A stretch of 64,000 nt of DNA, taken from Streptomyces tardus. Its GTDB lineage: Bacteria; Actinomycetota; Actinomycetes; Streptomycetales; Streptomycetaceae. Shown piece by piece: positions 19,749 to 28,077 of this stretch (its first letter is position 1; every line of letters starts with the position of its first letter). The stretch lies in the NCBI RefSeq assembly GCF_018101125.2, contig NZ_JAELVF020000001.1, positions 541,189 through 605,188 of the forward strand, in the 5' to 3' direction. The notes under the pieces were generated by a model, which had not been told where the DNA came from, did no database searches, and saw nothing but the letters and a program-made list of their open reading frames with translations. Both the position numbers and the translations under genes were made by a program.

Positions 19749-20321
19749 ATGAGCAACCTTCCCGACAACGGCACCCCGTTGGCCGCCAATCCACTGACCA
19801 GGGCCGTACTAGAGATCGACGGCTACGCCTCGGGCCTGGGCTGGGACCAGCCCGCCCGACTTTTCGCACTGGTCGACACGGCCCGACTCCGCGCCCAGGA
19901 ACCGGCGCTGGCCGACCAGTTGGGCCTCACCGACGACGCCGAAGGCGACGAGGGCAGCGCACCGGCGCCTCTCACCCCGGTGGAGCAGGACGAACTTCCC
20001 GCCGGCGTCCCGCTCGACGAGTTCCTCGCCACGATCGCCTGGCCGGACGCGGTCGCGGGCTGCGCGCTGACCATCGAGCGGCTGATGCTCCCGCCGACCG
20101 CCGAGGAGTCCATCCCGGCCGGGCTGGACGACGGCGAGCTGGCGAAGTGGGTCGCGGAGCACCCGGACCGCCAGGACGTACGCATCACCGTGGCAGTGCT
20201 GCGGGACGGCACCCGCGACTCGGCGCTGCGTCTGAAGCAGAAGGACAGCGAGACCGAGGTCCTCACCGGTTCCTCCCTCGTCCCGGGGCTCGCCGAGGCG
20301 CTCGGCGCGACCTTCTCCTGA
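19749..20321 (+). CDS. PPA1309-family hypothetical protein
   Basis: A 190-residue cytosolic protein with the features of the actinobacterial PPA1309 family: ALTRAVLEIDGYASGLGWDQPARLFALVDT near the N-terminus, and IAWPDAVAGCALTIERLMLPP and ALRLKQKDSETEVLTG later. No catalytic motif is recognisable. Start at the ATG 19749; an ATG two codons earlier (19743) is possible. It sits divergently next to UPF0182, a common actinomycete arrangement, and ends at a strong bidirectional hairpin. Confidence 0.85.
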   Translation: MSNLPDNGTPLAANPLTRAVLEIDGYASGLGWDQPARLFALVDTARLRAQEPALADQLGLTDDAEGDEGSAPAPLTPVEQDELPAGVPLDEFLATIAWPDAVAGCALTIERLMLPPTAEESIPAGLDDGELAKWVAEHPDRQDVRITVAVLRDGTRDSALRLKQKDSETEVLTGSSLVPGLAEALGATFS

Positions 20322-20337
20322 CCGCTCGGCGCACGGT

Positions 20338-20393
20338 CCCCGACACGCCTCCGCCCGCCGGTTCGATCGCCGGCGGGCGGAGGCGTGTCGGGG
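20338..20393. terminator. Bidirectional 24-bp-stem terminator
   Basis: A perfect 24-bp inverted repeat with an 8-nt loop (ttcgatcg) lies between the converging PPA1309 (+) and ylbL (-) genes. It can act in both directions. Without flanking U-tracts it fits the GC-rich Streptomyces style. Confidence 0.85.
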
Positions 20394-20523
20394 GTGCGGG
20401 CTCCGGGGTGCGGGCGTCCGCGATGCTGGGTGCCGCGCGATGCGGGCGTCTGTCATGCGGGCGCGACGCGCGGGCTGTCGGAGCCGGTCGTGCGTCCGGC
20501 GCACGGAGCCGTTCGTCGGGCGG

Positions 20524-21618
20524 TCAGTCCCTGCCGCAGACCGGGATCTCCTCGGGCGTGCCCTCACGCACGGACTTCAGCGCGTCGAGCGCGTCCTGGA
20601 GCGTGCCGACCTTCACCAGCTTCAGACCGTTGGGCACATTGCGCGTCGCCGAGGGGCAGTTGGCCTCGGGCGTCATGAAGTACGAGGCACCGGCGGAACG
20701 TGCGGCCAGGGTCTTCATCTGGATGCCTCCGATCGGCCCGACCTTGCCCTCGGCGTCTATCGTGCCGGTGCCGGCGACGAACTCGCCGTCCGTCAGGTCC
20801 GTGCGGCTCAGCTTGTCGATGATGCCGAGCGAGAACATCAGCCCCGCGCTCGGACCGCCGACGTCCGCCAGCTTGATGTCGATCGGGAACGGGAAGGTGT
20901 ACGCGCTGCCCGCCTGGATCCCGACGATGGCCCGCTTGTCGTCGTCCGCCGCCGCGGTGGTGACGGTGACCTTCTTGGTCCTGCCCTTGGTCGGGTCCTC
21001 GCCGTCCTTCTCCGCAGCCGCCGCCTCCTTGACCGGTACGACGGTGAACTCCGTGTCCTCGCCCGGCTTGTGCTTGGTCACCAGCTCGGCGACCTCGCCC
21101 GGCCTGCCCACCGGCTCGCCGTCCACGGCCTTGATCACGTCGCCCGCCCGCAGCGCGCCCTCGGCCGGGCTGTCCTTGACGACCGCGGCCACCACCGTGC
21201 GGGTGGGCACCTCGATGTCCAGCTCCTCGAGGGCCGCCGCCTTGGCGCTCTCCTGTGACTGGCTGAACTCCTCGGCGTTCTCCTGCTCCGCCTGCTCGGC
21301 GGTCTTGCCGTCCGGGTAGAGCGTGTCGTGCGGCACGACCGCGCTGTCGTCCCGGAGCCAGCCGTAGACCGCCTCGGGAAGCGACATCTGGTAGTCGGCG
21401 CTGGTGACCCGGACCGTCGTCATGTTGAGGTGGCCGCTCGTGGGGTACGTCTTGCGGTCCTCGATGTTCAGGACCGGGTCACCGCCATGGTGCCCGAGGG
21501 TGTTGACCGTGGGGCCGGGAGAGAGCTCGGAGTACGGCACGCGCACCACCAGCATGGCGCACAGCAGACCTATGAGAAGGAACAGCGAGCTGAAGATCGT
21601 CGCATGACGGCGTGACAT
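20524..21618 (-). CDS. Membrane-anchored PDZ/Lon-like serine protease (YlbL/SdrC type)
   Basis: A 364-residue protein: one N-terminal transmembrane segment (IFSSLFLLIGLLCAMLVV), an extracytoplasmic linker region, a PDZ domain (around residues 130-200: EVPTRTVVAAVVKDSPAEGALRAGDVI), then a Lon-type proteolytic domain. The catalytic Ser lies in GGPSAGLMFSLG and the Lys in KVGPIGGIQMKTLAA, the Ser/Lys dyad of family S16. It processes or degrades substrates outside the membrane; the target is unknown. Start ATG at 21618. It faces the shared hairpin at 20338-20393. Confidence 0.92.
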   Translation of the reverse strand: MSRRHATIFSSLFLLIGLLCAMLVVRVPYSELSPGPTVNTLGHHGGDPVLNIEDRKTYPTSGHLNMTTVRVTSADYQMSLPEAVYGWLRDDSAVVPHDTLYPDGKTAEQAEQENAEEFSQSQESAKAAALEELDIEVPTRTVVAAVVKDSPAEGALRAGDVIKAVDGEPVGRPGEVAELVTKHKPGEDTEFTVVPVKEAAAAEKDGEDPTKGRTKKVTVTTAAADDDKRAIVGIQAGSAYTFPFPIDIKLADVGGPSAGLMFSLGIIDKLSRTDLTDGEFVAGTGTIDAEGKVGPIGGIQMKTLAARSAGASYFMTPEANCPSATRNVPNGLKLVKVGTLQDALDALKSVREGTPEEIPVCGRD

Positions 21619-21643
21619 GCCCCGACACTAACGGGCGGCGTCT

Positions 21644-22063
21644 TCAGTCTGCCGTCCGGGACGGGCTGTCCGTGGCGGCTCCGCTCGCCACCGGCTCGCG
21701 CAGGGCTTCCGGCGGCGAGGGGCGGGCCTCGCGGGCGTTGGCGGGAGAGTGCCGATCGACGTGCTCCACAGGGGAGTTGAGCTCAACCCCGGAGCGGTTC
21801 CGGCGGCGGGCCCGGGCCGGCGGCCGGTCGTCGCAGACCGGTTGCGGTTCGTCCTCGGCCCGCGGGGGGCTGTCTGTTTCGGGCGCGGGCGCGGCTGCCC
21901 GCATTTCGCGGGGGCGTTCCATCGCGCTGCGGAACGCGTCGTATCCGGCGACGCCCGCGGCGTCACCGCCGCCGTTCATCCGTCGGCGGGTGGCCCAGGA
22001 GGACCACAACCCGGCTATGCAGACCGCCATCACGGGTATCAGCAACCAGACAAGTGACGCCAT
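21644..22063 (-). CDS. Small single-pass membrane protein, unknown function
   Basis: A 139-residue protein. The ATG at 22063 has a good GGGAGG upstream. One transmembrane helix (MASLVWLLIPVMAVCIAGLW) is followed by a basic WATRRRM stretch, so the rest is cytoplasmic. The rest is Arg/Pro/Glu-rich and probably disordered. It lies between ylbL (26 nt away) and moaE on the same strand. I do not recognise a family. Confidence 0.72.
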   Translation of the reverse strand: MASLVWLLIPVMAVCIAGLWSSWATRRRMNGGGDAAGVAGYDAFRSAMERPREMRAAAPAPETDSPPRAEDEPQPVCDDRPPARARRRNRSGVELNSPVEHVDRHSPANAREARPSPPEALREPVASGAATDSPSRTAD

Positions 22064-22205
22064 GACCGTTCCTCCCGGCTCTTCGCCCCCGCGGTCGACG
22101 GGGGCGAAGGAGTTGTCCATCGGAGATGTCAACAGTCCGGCGCGACTGGGGGTTACGCAACCGGGACAGGGGCCGCAGGCGGGCCTCCCGGAGCGCTTCG
22201 GACGG

Positions 22206-22667
22206 TCAGCAGGCGCCGACCCACTCCTGCGTTCCGTCGGCGAACGTCTGGTGCTTCCAGATCGGGACCTCGTGTTTCAGGTCGTCGATCAGCATGCGGC
22301 AGGCCTCGAACGCCTCGGCGCGGTGGGGGCAGGAGACCGCGACGATCACCGCCCGATCCCCGATCTCGAGATCACCCACACGGTGGAGCGCAGCCAGCGC
22401 TCGGACCGGATGACGGGCGCAGACTCGCTCGGCGATTCGACGCATCTCCTCCTCGACGGTCGGATGCGCCGAGTAGCTCAGCCTGTCCACGTCGGCACCG
22501 CCGTCGTGGTCGCGGACAGTGCCGACGAACAGCGCGGTGCCCCCGGCCGCGTCGTCACCCACAGCAGTGAAGACCTCGTCCAGGGAGAGCGGTGCGTCGC
22601 GCACGGCGAGCAGCTTGATCGGGTGCTCGGCGGCCTGCTCGCCCGGGTGGTCGTGACTCTTTGCCAT
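22206..22667 (-). CDS. moaE: Molybdopterin synthase catalytic subunit
   Basis: Transfers sulfur from the MoaD thiocarboxylate to cyclic pyranopterin in molybdenum cofactor synthesis. The 153-residue protein carries GGTALFVGTVRDHD, the Arg/His region of CPHRAEAFEACRMLIDDLKHEVPIWKHQ and a C-terminal DGTQEWVGAC. The Lys residues in DDLKHEVPIWKHQ correspond to the catalytic pair. No moaD is visible in the window. Start ATG at 22667. Confidence 0.94.
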   Translation of the reverse strand: MAKSHDHPGEQAAEHPIKLLAVRDAPLSLDEVFTAVGDDAAGGTALFVGTVRDHDGGADVDRLSYSAHPTVEEEMRRIAERVCARHPVRALAALHRVGDLEIGDRAVIVAVSCPHRAEAFEACRMLIDDLKHEVPIWKHQTFADGTQEWVGAC

Positions 22668-22921
22668 GCGCCAATGCTGCCGCACGAGTCCCGGGCTCAG
22701 GCGCGCCGGGTCCGTACACCGGACGCGCGCGGGGTCGCGGGCCGGTGCGCACCACAGGGCCGCAAGGCCGGGCAGCGGCCACGAGGCCGGTGCGCGGGGC
22801 GGGGACACCAGGCCGCGGGCCGGGCCGCCAGGCCGCGGGCCGGTGGGCGCACGGGGTCCGTACAGCGGGGCGGCAGGCGGCGCGTACGCCGGGCGCTCTG
22901 CCGGGCGGGGCGGGTGGTGCG

Positions 22922-24031
22922 CTAGAGACCGCGGCGGCGGCGCGCACGGCGTACCAGCGCTGCCGTACCGACCAGTGCGACGGTGGCGCCGGCGGCACCG
23001 AGCGTGGTGGCGGCGTCCTTGCGACCCAGACGGCGGCCGGCGACCGTGTGGTGCCCGGACACCTCCTCCAGCAGGGCGGCCAGTGCCTCCTCGTTGGTGT
23101 ACTCGGGCCGCCAGCCGGCCGCGTGCAGCCGGCTGCCGCTGACCACCCAGGGGTACATCGTGTACGCGAGGTCGCCGGCCGGCGAGGGGGTCAGCCCGAG
23201 GCGGTGCAGCCGGGAGGCGGCACCCAGCGCGACCGCGGAGGGCAGCTCCATCCGGCGCAGACCGGACAGCTCCTCGACCTCCTCCTGCTCCAGCCAGCCC
23301 TCGCAGCCCACCGCCAGCTCGCCCTCGGCCTTCTCCAGAGCGGCGAACTCCAGGGCGCTCGCCAGATCGTCCACGTGGCAGAACTGCCAGCACGGCCGGG
23401 AGCCGGCCACGACCAGCAGCCGGGGGGACTCGAAGTAGCGGGTCAGCGCCGTGTCCGTGCCGCCGACCAGCATCGCCGGGCGCAGCACGGTGACGTTGAG
23501 CCCCGGATGCGCGCGGGGCGCCCGTCTGGCCAGCTCCTCGATCTCCAGCAGGTCGGAGATGCCGGTGCCGTCGGCGGTCGCGGAGAGCTCCGCGTCCTCC
23601 GAGAGCGGTACGTCGTTCTCCGGGAGCGCGCCGTAGACCATCGCCGAGGTGCACAGCACGACGCGGCGCACCCCGGCCGCCGCCGCGGCGGTGAGGACGG
23701 TCTGCGCCCCGCGGACGTTGTAGGCGGTCCGGGCCGCGGGGTCGGTGCCGAGGTCGAGGTCGACGGCCAGGTGGACCACGGCGTCGACCGGATCCCCGTC
23801 CCGGCGGAACCGCTCGGCGATGCCAGGGTCGCGCACATCGGTGATGTGCCACTGCGCCTCCGCGACGTCGCCGCGCTGGTCGTCCAGCGCCAGGACCTCC
23901 TTGATCTCGGGCGAGTCGACCAGCCTCCTGGTCAACAGCGCCCCCACCCCCGTCGCCGCCCCGGTGATCGCGATCGTCGCGTGGGCACCGTTGTTTCGCG
24001 CAACGCGAACGTACTGCTCCTGGGAACTCAC
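22922..24031 (-). CDS. NAD-dependent epimerase/dehydratase (extended SDR)
   Basis: A 369-residue SDR: Rossmann glycine motif ITGAATGVGALLTRRL, DVRDP, HLAVDLDLG, and YNVRGAQTVLTAAAAAGVRRVVLCTSAMVYGALP (Tyr, with Ser before it in STSAMVYG-like context). A C-terminal hydrophobic tail (TLGAAGATVALVGTAALV) plus RRARRRRGL suggests membrane attachment. I chose the GTG at 24031 (VSSQEQYVRVARNNG) with GGGAGA upstream; 24079 is a longer alternative. Substrate unknown. Divergent from the metalloprotease gene. Confidence 0.82.
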   Translation of the reverse strand: MSSQEQYVRVARNNGAHATIAITGAATGVGALLTRRLVDSPEIKEVLALDDQRGDVAEAQWHITDVRDPGIAERFRRDGDPVDAVVHLAVDLDLGTDPAARTAYNVRGAQTVLTAAAAAGVRRVVLCTSAMVYGALPENDVPLSEDAELSATADGTGISDLLEIEELARRAPRAHPGLNVTVLRPAMLVGGTDTALTRYFESPRLLVVAGSRPCWQFCHVDDLASALEFAALEKAEGELAVGCEGWLEQEEVEELSGLRRMELPSAVALGAASRLHRLGLTPSPAGDLAYTMYPWVVSGSRLHAAGWRPEYTNEEALAALLEEVSGHHTVAGRRLGRKDAATTLGAAGATVALVGTAALVRRARRRRGL

Positions 24032-24218
24032 CAGGCTTCTCCCGCGGTTGTCTCTGGTACGGCCTCCACCGGCACCCATCCTGCCTGACGCCGCGCCGAC
24101 GGATGTCTAGGCTGGAGATAGTGCTCGTCACAGGAGAGGGCTGCGGGCAGCGTCCGCCGCCCGTGTCGCCGGCACCGGCAGACCACCCATCCGCGACCGT
24201 ACAGATCCGAGGAACCCC

Positions 24219-25766
24219 GTGAGTGACACCCCATTCGGATTCAACCTCCCGCCGGAGGAGCCGGAGGACGGCGACGAAGGCCGGGACAAGCGCCGTCGCG
24301 AGAGCGGCTCGTCGGACCAGGGCGGGGGCGACCCGTTCGGTTTCGGCACGGGCTCGGGCGCGGAGAACCCGCTCGCCGCGATGTTCGGTTCGCTCGCCGG
24401 GGGCCCCGGAAACCCCGGTGACCTGGGCGCCGCCTTCCAGCGGCTCGGGCAGATGCTCAGCTACGAGGGCGGCCCGGTCAACTGGGACATGGCCAAGGAC
24501 ATCGCCCGCCAGACCGTCGCCCAGGGCGCCGAGGACGGCTCGAAGGACGCCAGCGTCGGCCCGGCCGAGAAGGCTTCGGTCGAGGAGGCCGTACGCCTGG
24601 CCGACCTGTGGCTGGACGGCGTGACCTCCCTGCCCTCGGGTGCGACGTCTGCGGTGGCGTGGAGCCGCGCCGAGTGGGTCGAGGCGACGCTGCCGGTGTG
24701 GCGCGACCTCGTCGACCCGGTGGCCGAGCGGGTCGGCGCCGCGATGGGCGACGTGCTGCCCGAGGAGATGCAGGCCATGGCCGGCCCGCTGCTCGGCATG
24801 ATGCGTTCCATGGGCGGGGCAATGTTCGGCACCCAGATCGGGCAGGCGCTCGGCGTGCTGGCCGGTGAGGTCGTGGGTTCCACGGACGTCGGCCTGCCGC
24901 TCGGCCCCTCGGGCAGGGCCGCGCTGCTGCCGGGCAACGTCACCGCCTTCGGTGAGGGGCTCGGCGTGCCGCAGGAGGAGGTCCGGCTCTACCTCGCGCT
25001 GCGGGAGGCCGCCCACCAGCGGCTGTTCGTCCACGTGCCGTGGCTGCGGTCGCACCTCTTCGGCGCGGTCGAGGGCTACGCCCGGGGCATCAAGGTCGAC
25101 ACCGAGAAGCTGGAGGACGTGGTCGGCCGGATCGACCCGAACAACCCCGAGGAGCTTCAGGAGAAGCTTCAGCAGGGCATGTTCCAGCCGGAGGACACCC
25201 CCGAGCAGAAAGCCGCGCTCGCCCGTCTGGAGACCGCGCTCGCACTGGTCGAGGGCTGGGTGGACGCGGTGGTCCACGCAGCCGCAGAACCGCACCTGCC
25301 CTCCGCGGGTGCGCTCCGCGAGACGCTGCGGCGCAGGCGGGCGACCGGCGGCCCGGCTGAGCAGACGTTCGCGACCCTGATCGGGCTGCAGCTGCGTCCT
25401 CGCCGGCTGCGGGACGCCTCCCGGCTGTGGGCCTCGCTGGCCGACGCCCGCGGCGCCGACGGCCGCGACGCACTCTGGGAGCACCCCGACATGCTGCCCA
25501 CCGCGGCCGACCTCGACGATCCGGACGGCTTCGTGCACCGCGAGCACGTCGACTTCTCCGAGCTGGACCGTCTGCTCGGCGACGCCGCCGAGGGTCGCAA
25601 GGACGCGGGCCGCCGTACGGACCGAGGCGCGGACGAGGGCGGCAGCGAGGGCCGTACCGAGAGCGACGGAGACGACGGCAAGGGCCGTACGGATCTGCGC
25701 AAGGACGAGGGCAGCACCGACGACGCCGAAGGCGACGCTGGCGGCGGGAGCGGCAAGGACTCGTGA
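24219..25766 (+). CDS. Zincin-like metalloprotease/hydrolase (TIGR03624 type)
   Basis: A 515-residue protein of the actinomycete zinc-dependent hydrolase family (DUF2342/TIGR03624). The catalytic segment is LREAAHQRLFVHVPWLRSHL near the centre, with an E-A-A-H and a following H at F-x-H; the exact ligand set is not proven. The N-terminal 80 residues are acidic and Gly-rich and the last 70 residues are charged low-complexity (GRTDLRKDEGSTDDAEGD). It is about 50 residues longer than typical family members because of these ends. GTG start at 24219. The stop overlaps the NUDIX start in GTGA, implying coupling. Confidence 0.84.
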   Translation: MSDTPFGFNLPPEEPEDGDEGRDKRRRESGSSDQGGGDPFGFGTGSGAENPLAAMFGSLAGGPGNPGDLGAAFQRLGQMLSYEGGPVNWDMAKDIARQTVAQGAEDGSKDASVGPAEKASVEEAVRLADLWLDGVTSLPSGATSAVAWSRAEWVEATLPVWRDLVDPVAERVGAAMGDVLPEEMQAMAGPLLGMMRSMGGAMFGTQIGQALGVLAGEVVGSTDVGLPLGPSGRAALLPGNVTAFGEGLGVPQEEVRLYLALREAAHQRLFVHVPWLRSHLFGAVEGYARGIKVDTEKLEDVVGRIDPNNPEELQEKLQQGMFQPEDTPEQKAALARLETALALVEGWVDAVVHAAAEPHLPSAGALRETLRRRRATGGPAEQTFATLIGLQLRPRRLRDASRLWASLADARGADGRDALWEHPDMLPTAADLDDPDGFVHREHVDFSELDRLLGDAAEGRKDAGRRTDRGADEGGSEGRTESDGDDGKGRTDLRKDEGSTDDAEGDAGGGSGKDS

Positions 25767-26359
25767 GTCTGCACACCGAGGCGGCGCGGTCGCTCGAGGA
25801 GTGGATCGCGCCGAGCGAGGAGCAGGACGCCCTGCGGCACGCGTACCTGGACCACCTGCTCGCCCACCGCGACGGCATGTGGAAAGCCTGCGCCGACGGC
25901 CATCTGACCGCGAGCGCGCTGGTGGTGGACCCCGTGGGTGAGCGGGTGCTGCTGACCCTGCACCGCAAGCTGAAGATGTGGCTCCAGATGGGCGGGCACT
26001 GCGAGCCGGAGGACGAGGGCCTGGCCGCGGCGGCGCTGCGGGAGGCTACCGAGGAGTCCGGAGTGGTCGGCCTGCGGCTGCTGCCCGGCGGGCCTGTGCG
26101 GCTGGACCGGCACACCACGCCGTGCGCCGTGCATCTGGACGTGCAGTACGCGGCGTTGGCGCCGCCGGACGCGGCCGAGCGGATCAGCGAGGAGTCGCTC
26201 GATCTGCGCTGGTACGGATACGGCGACGCGGCCGGGCGGGCCCGGCTGGCAGAGGTCGCCGACGGTTCGGTGCTGCGCCTGGTGTCCGCGACCCGCTCCC
26301 GGATCGCGGCGGCCCAGCCCCTCGGCCTCGGCGGCGCAGGCCGCAGCGGGGGCGGCTGA
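25763..26359 (+). CDS. NUDIX hydrolase
   Basis: A 198-residue pyrophosphohydrolase. The Nudix box is GGHCEPEDEGL followed by REATEESG, with one extra residue between the first Gly and the Glu compared with the strict G-x5-E-x7-REUXEEXGU spacing. It has a family-typical N-terminus (WIAPSEEQDALRHAYLDHL). Substrate unknown. GTG start at 25763 overlaps the stop of the metalloprotease gene. Confidence 0.88.
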   Translation: MSLHTEAARSLEEWIAPSEEQDALRHAYLDHLLAHRDGMWKACADGHLTASALVVDPVGERVLLTLHRKLKMWLQMGGHCEPEDEGLAAAALREATEESGVVGLRLLPGGPVRLDRHTTPCAVHLDVQYAALAPPDAAERISEESLDLRWYGYGDAAGRARLAEVADGSVLRLVSATRSRIAAAQPLGLGGAGRSGGG

Positions 26360-26606
26360 TCCGGGCGTTGCTGCTCTGCGTTGGCAACCCGGGCGTAGCT
26401 GATCCTGTGGCTGATCCGGGCGCTGCTCAGAGCGCGTGACCGGCATCGGCGCGTGGCTCGCGGGCGGGGCCCAGCCGTCGGCTCCGCGGCCGGGCGGCCC
26501 GGCGCGGGACGAGCGCCCCGGATCGCCCGCCACCGACGGCTCGGCCCTCCCGGCCGTGAGCCGCGGCGCACGTACGCCGTCCGACTCCCGCTCGGGAGGG
26601 GTGTTG

Positions 26607-27365
26607 CTAGTAGCCCCAGCCCTGGCCCTGGTTCACCCCGCGGGCGCCCTGGTTGCCCATGCCGTACTGGGCACGCAGGCCCTGGCCGATCTCCGCGCCC
26701 TGCGGCGGCAGCAACTCGCTGGGCTGCACGAGCGCGTAGCCCTCCCCCATGAAGCTCAGCTCCCAGCCCTCGCCGGTGGAGCCCCGGCGCCGCCACACAC
26801 CGGACGAACTCGTCTGGGCCTGGAGCTGCACCTGGAGCGAGGTCGACCAGGCGACGACCGCGTCGGAGTCCGCGCTGACGTACTTGTCGGGGGTGACCTG
26901 CATCATCAGCGGCTGTCCGGACGTCATCAGTGCGACCTTGCCCTGACCGGTGATGACGAGGTTGTACTTGCCCGAGCCGGAGATGCCGTACTGGCTGTCG
27001 ACACTGATGACGTCCCAGTGCAGATGGGAGTCCATCGCCAGGACGTACGAGCTGTCGACCGTCAGGCCCTGGAAGTCGACCTCCATGATGTGCACGGACT
27101 GCGCGAGGTTGGCGAGGTAGACCGTGCCCTGGCCCGAGCAGCGCATCAGGTCGATGACCTCGCCGGTCCACCACTGGGCGTGCTGCTGCTGGCGGCTCAG
27201 ATACTCGCCGTCGAACTCGATCATGCCCTGGTACGCGACCATGCTGCCCTTGCGGGCGAGCACGTCCTCGTGGCCGGTGAGGGCCACGCGCAGCATCTTG
27301 TCGTTCTGGAGCGCGTAGCGTTCCTGGCTCTGGACCTCGGTGTGGCCGAAAAGCGGGCTCTGCAT
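26607..27365 (-). CDS. AIM24-family protein, copy 1
   Basis: A 252-residue beta-rich protein of the AIM24 (altered inheritance of mitochondria 24) family, whose fold resembles TRAP-like oligomers. Signature stretches: GSMVAYQGMIEF, MRCSGQGTVYLANL, and SGSGKYNLVITGQGKVALMTSGQPLMM. It ends with a Gly/Gln-rich tail (GNQGARGVNQGQGWGY). Function unknown. Start ATG 27365. It is the last gene of a minus-strand series with two more AIM24 proteins (27383-28066 and the TerD fusion from 28078), 17 and 11 nt apart. Confidence 0.86.
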   Translation of the reverse strand: MQSPLFGHTEVQSQERYALQNDKMLRVALTGHEDVLARKGSMVAYQGMIEFDGEYLSRQQQHAQWWTGEVIDLMRCSGQGTVYLANLAQSVHIMEVDFQGLTVDSSYVLAMDSHLHWDVISVDSQYGISGSGKYNLVITGQGKVALMTSGQPLMMQVTPDKYVSADSDAVVAWSTSLQVQLQAQTSSSGVWRRRGSTGEGWELSFMGEGYALVQPSELLPPQGAEIGQGLRAQYGMGNQGARGVNQGQGWGY

Positions 27366-27382
27366 GGTGTCTTCGCTTCCCT

Positions 27383-28066
27383 TCAGCCGCGCGCCCGCAG
27401 GCGGTCGGCGCTGTCCTCACTTGGCTGGACGACGACGAAGCCCTGCCCGGAGAAGCCGAGTTGGTACGCCTCACCGCTGCCGCGGCCGATCATCGAGGAG
27501 GCCTTGAAGCTCCGCTTGCCCTTCATCTTCAGTCCGCTCGACCAGGCGACCAGGGCGTCGGGGTCGACATAGGTCTCGTCCTCGCCACGGCCGCAGTCCA
27601 CGACGACGGGCGTGCCGCGCGAGGTCAGCGCGACCCAACCGGTGCCGGAGATCGCGACGTTGAACAGTCCCTGGCCGGCGAACTTGGCCATGCCCTTGAC
27701 ACGCTCGACCCCCCAGTCGAGGTGGGCGTCGAAGGCGAGGATGTTGGTGCCGTTGACCGACAGGCTGTCCTCGGAGAGGTGGAGCACCACCACGTCGGCG
27801 CCGTAGTCGGCGAGGTACAGCAGACCGTCGCCGTGGCAGCGCATCAGCGGCGCGCCCTCCCCGGTCAGCCACTGCGAGGCCATCCTGCGAATGGCAGGAG
27901 GATTCGGCTCGTACTGGACGAAACCCTCGTACGCGACCATCGAACCGGTGCGCGCGAAGAGGTCCTGGCCGGTGGCCATGGCGACCTTGAGCATGCTGCT
28001 GCCGTGGCACTCCATACGTGCGGCCGGCGGCGACGGGGCGAAGCCCGCGATGGATTGCTGGTGCAT
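27383..28066 (-). CDS. AIM24-family protein, copy 2
   Basis: A 227-residue AIM24 protein with its own GSMVAYEGFVQYE, PLMRCHGDGLLYLADY and LFNVAISGTGWVALTSRGTPVVVDC. It differs from copy 1 mainly at both ends, so the pair is an old rather than recent duplication. Start ATG 28066; 11 nt separates it from the TerD-AIM24 gene, and copy 1 follows after 17 nt. The three genes almost certainly form one operon. Confidence 0.87.
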   Translation of the reverse strand: MHQQSIAGFAPSPPAARMECHGSSMLKVAMATGQDLFARTGSMVAYEGFVQYEPNPPAIRRMASQWLTGEGAPLMRCHGDGLLYLADYGADVVVLHLSEDSLSVNGTNILAFDAHLDWGVERVKGMAKFAGQGLFNVAISGTGWVALTSRGTPVVVDCGRGEDETYVDPDALVAWSSGLKMKGKRSFKASSMIGRGSGEAYQLGFSGQGFVVVQPSEDSADRLRARG

Positions 28067-28077
28067 GACGGGCTCCC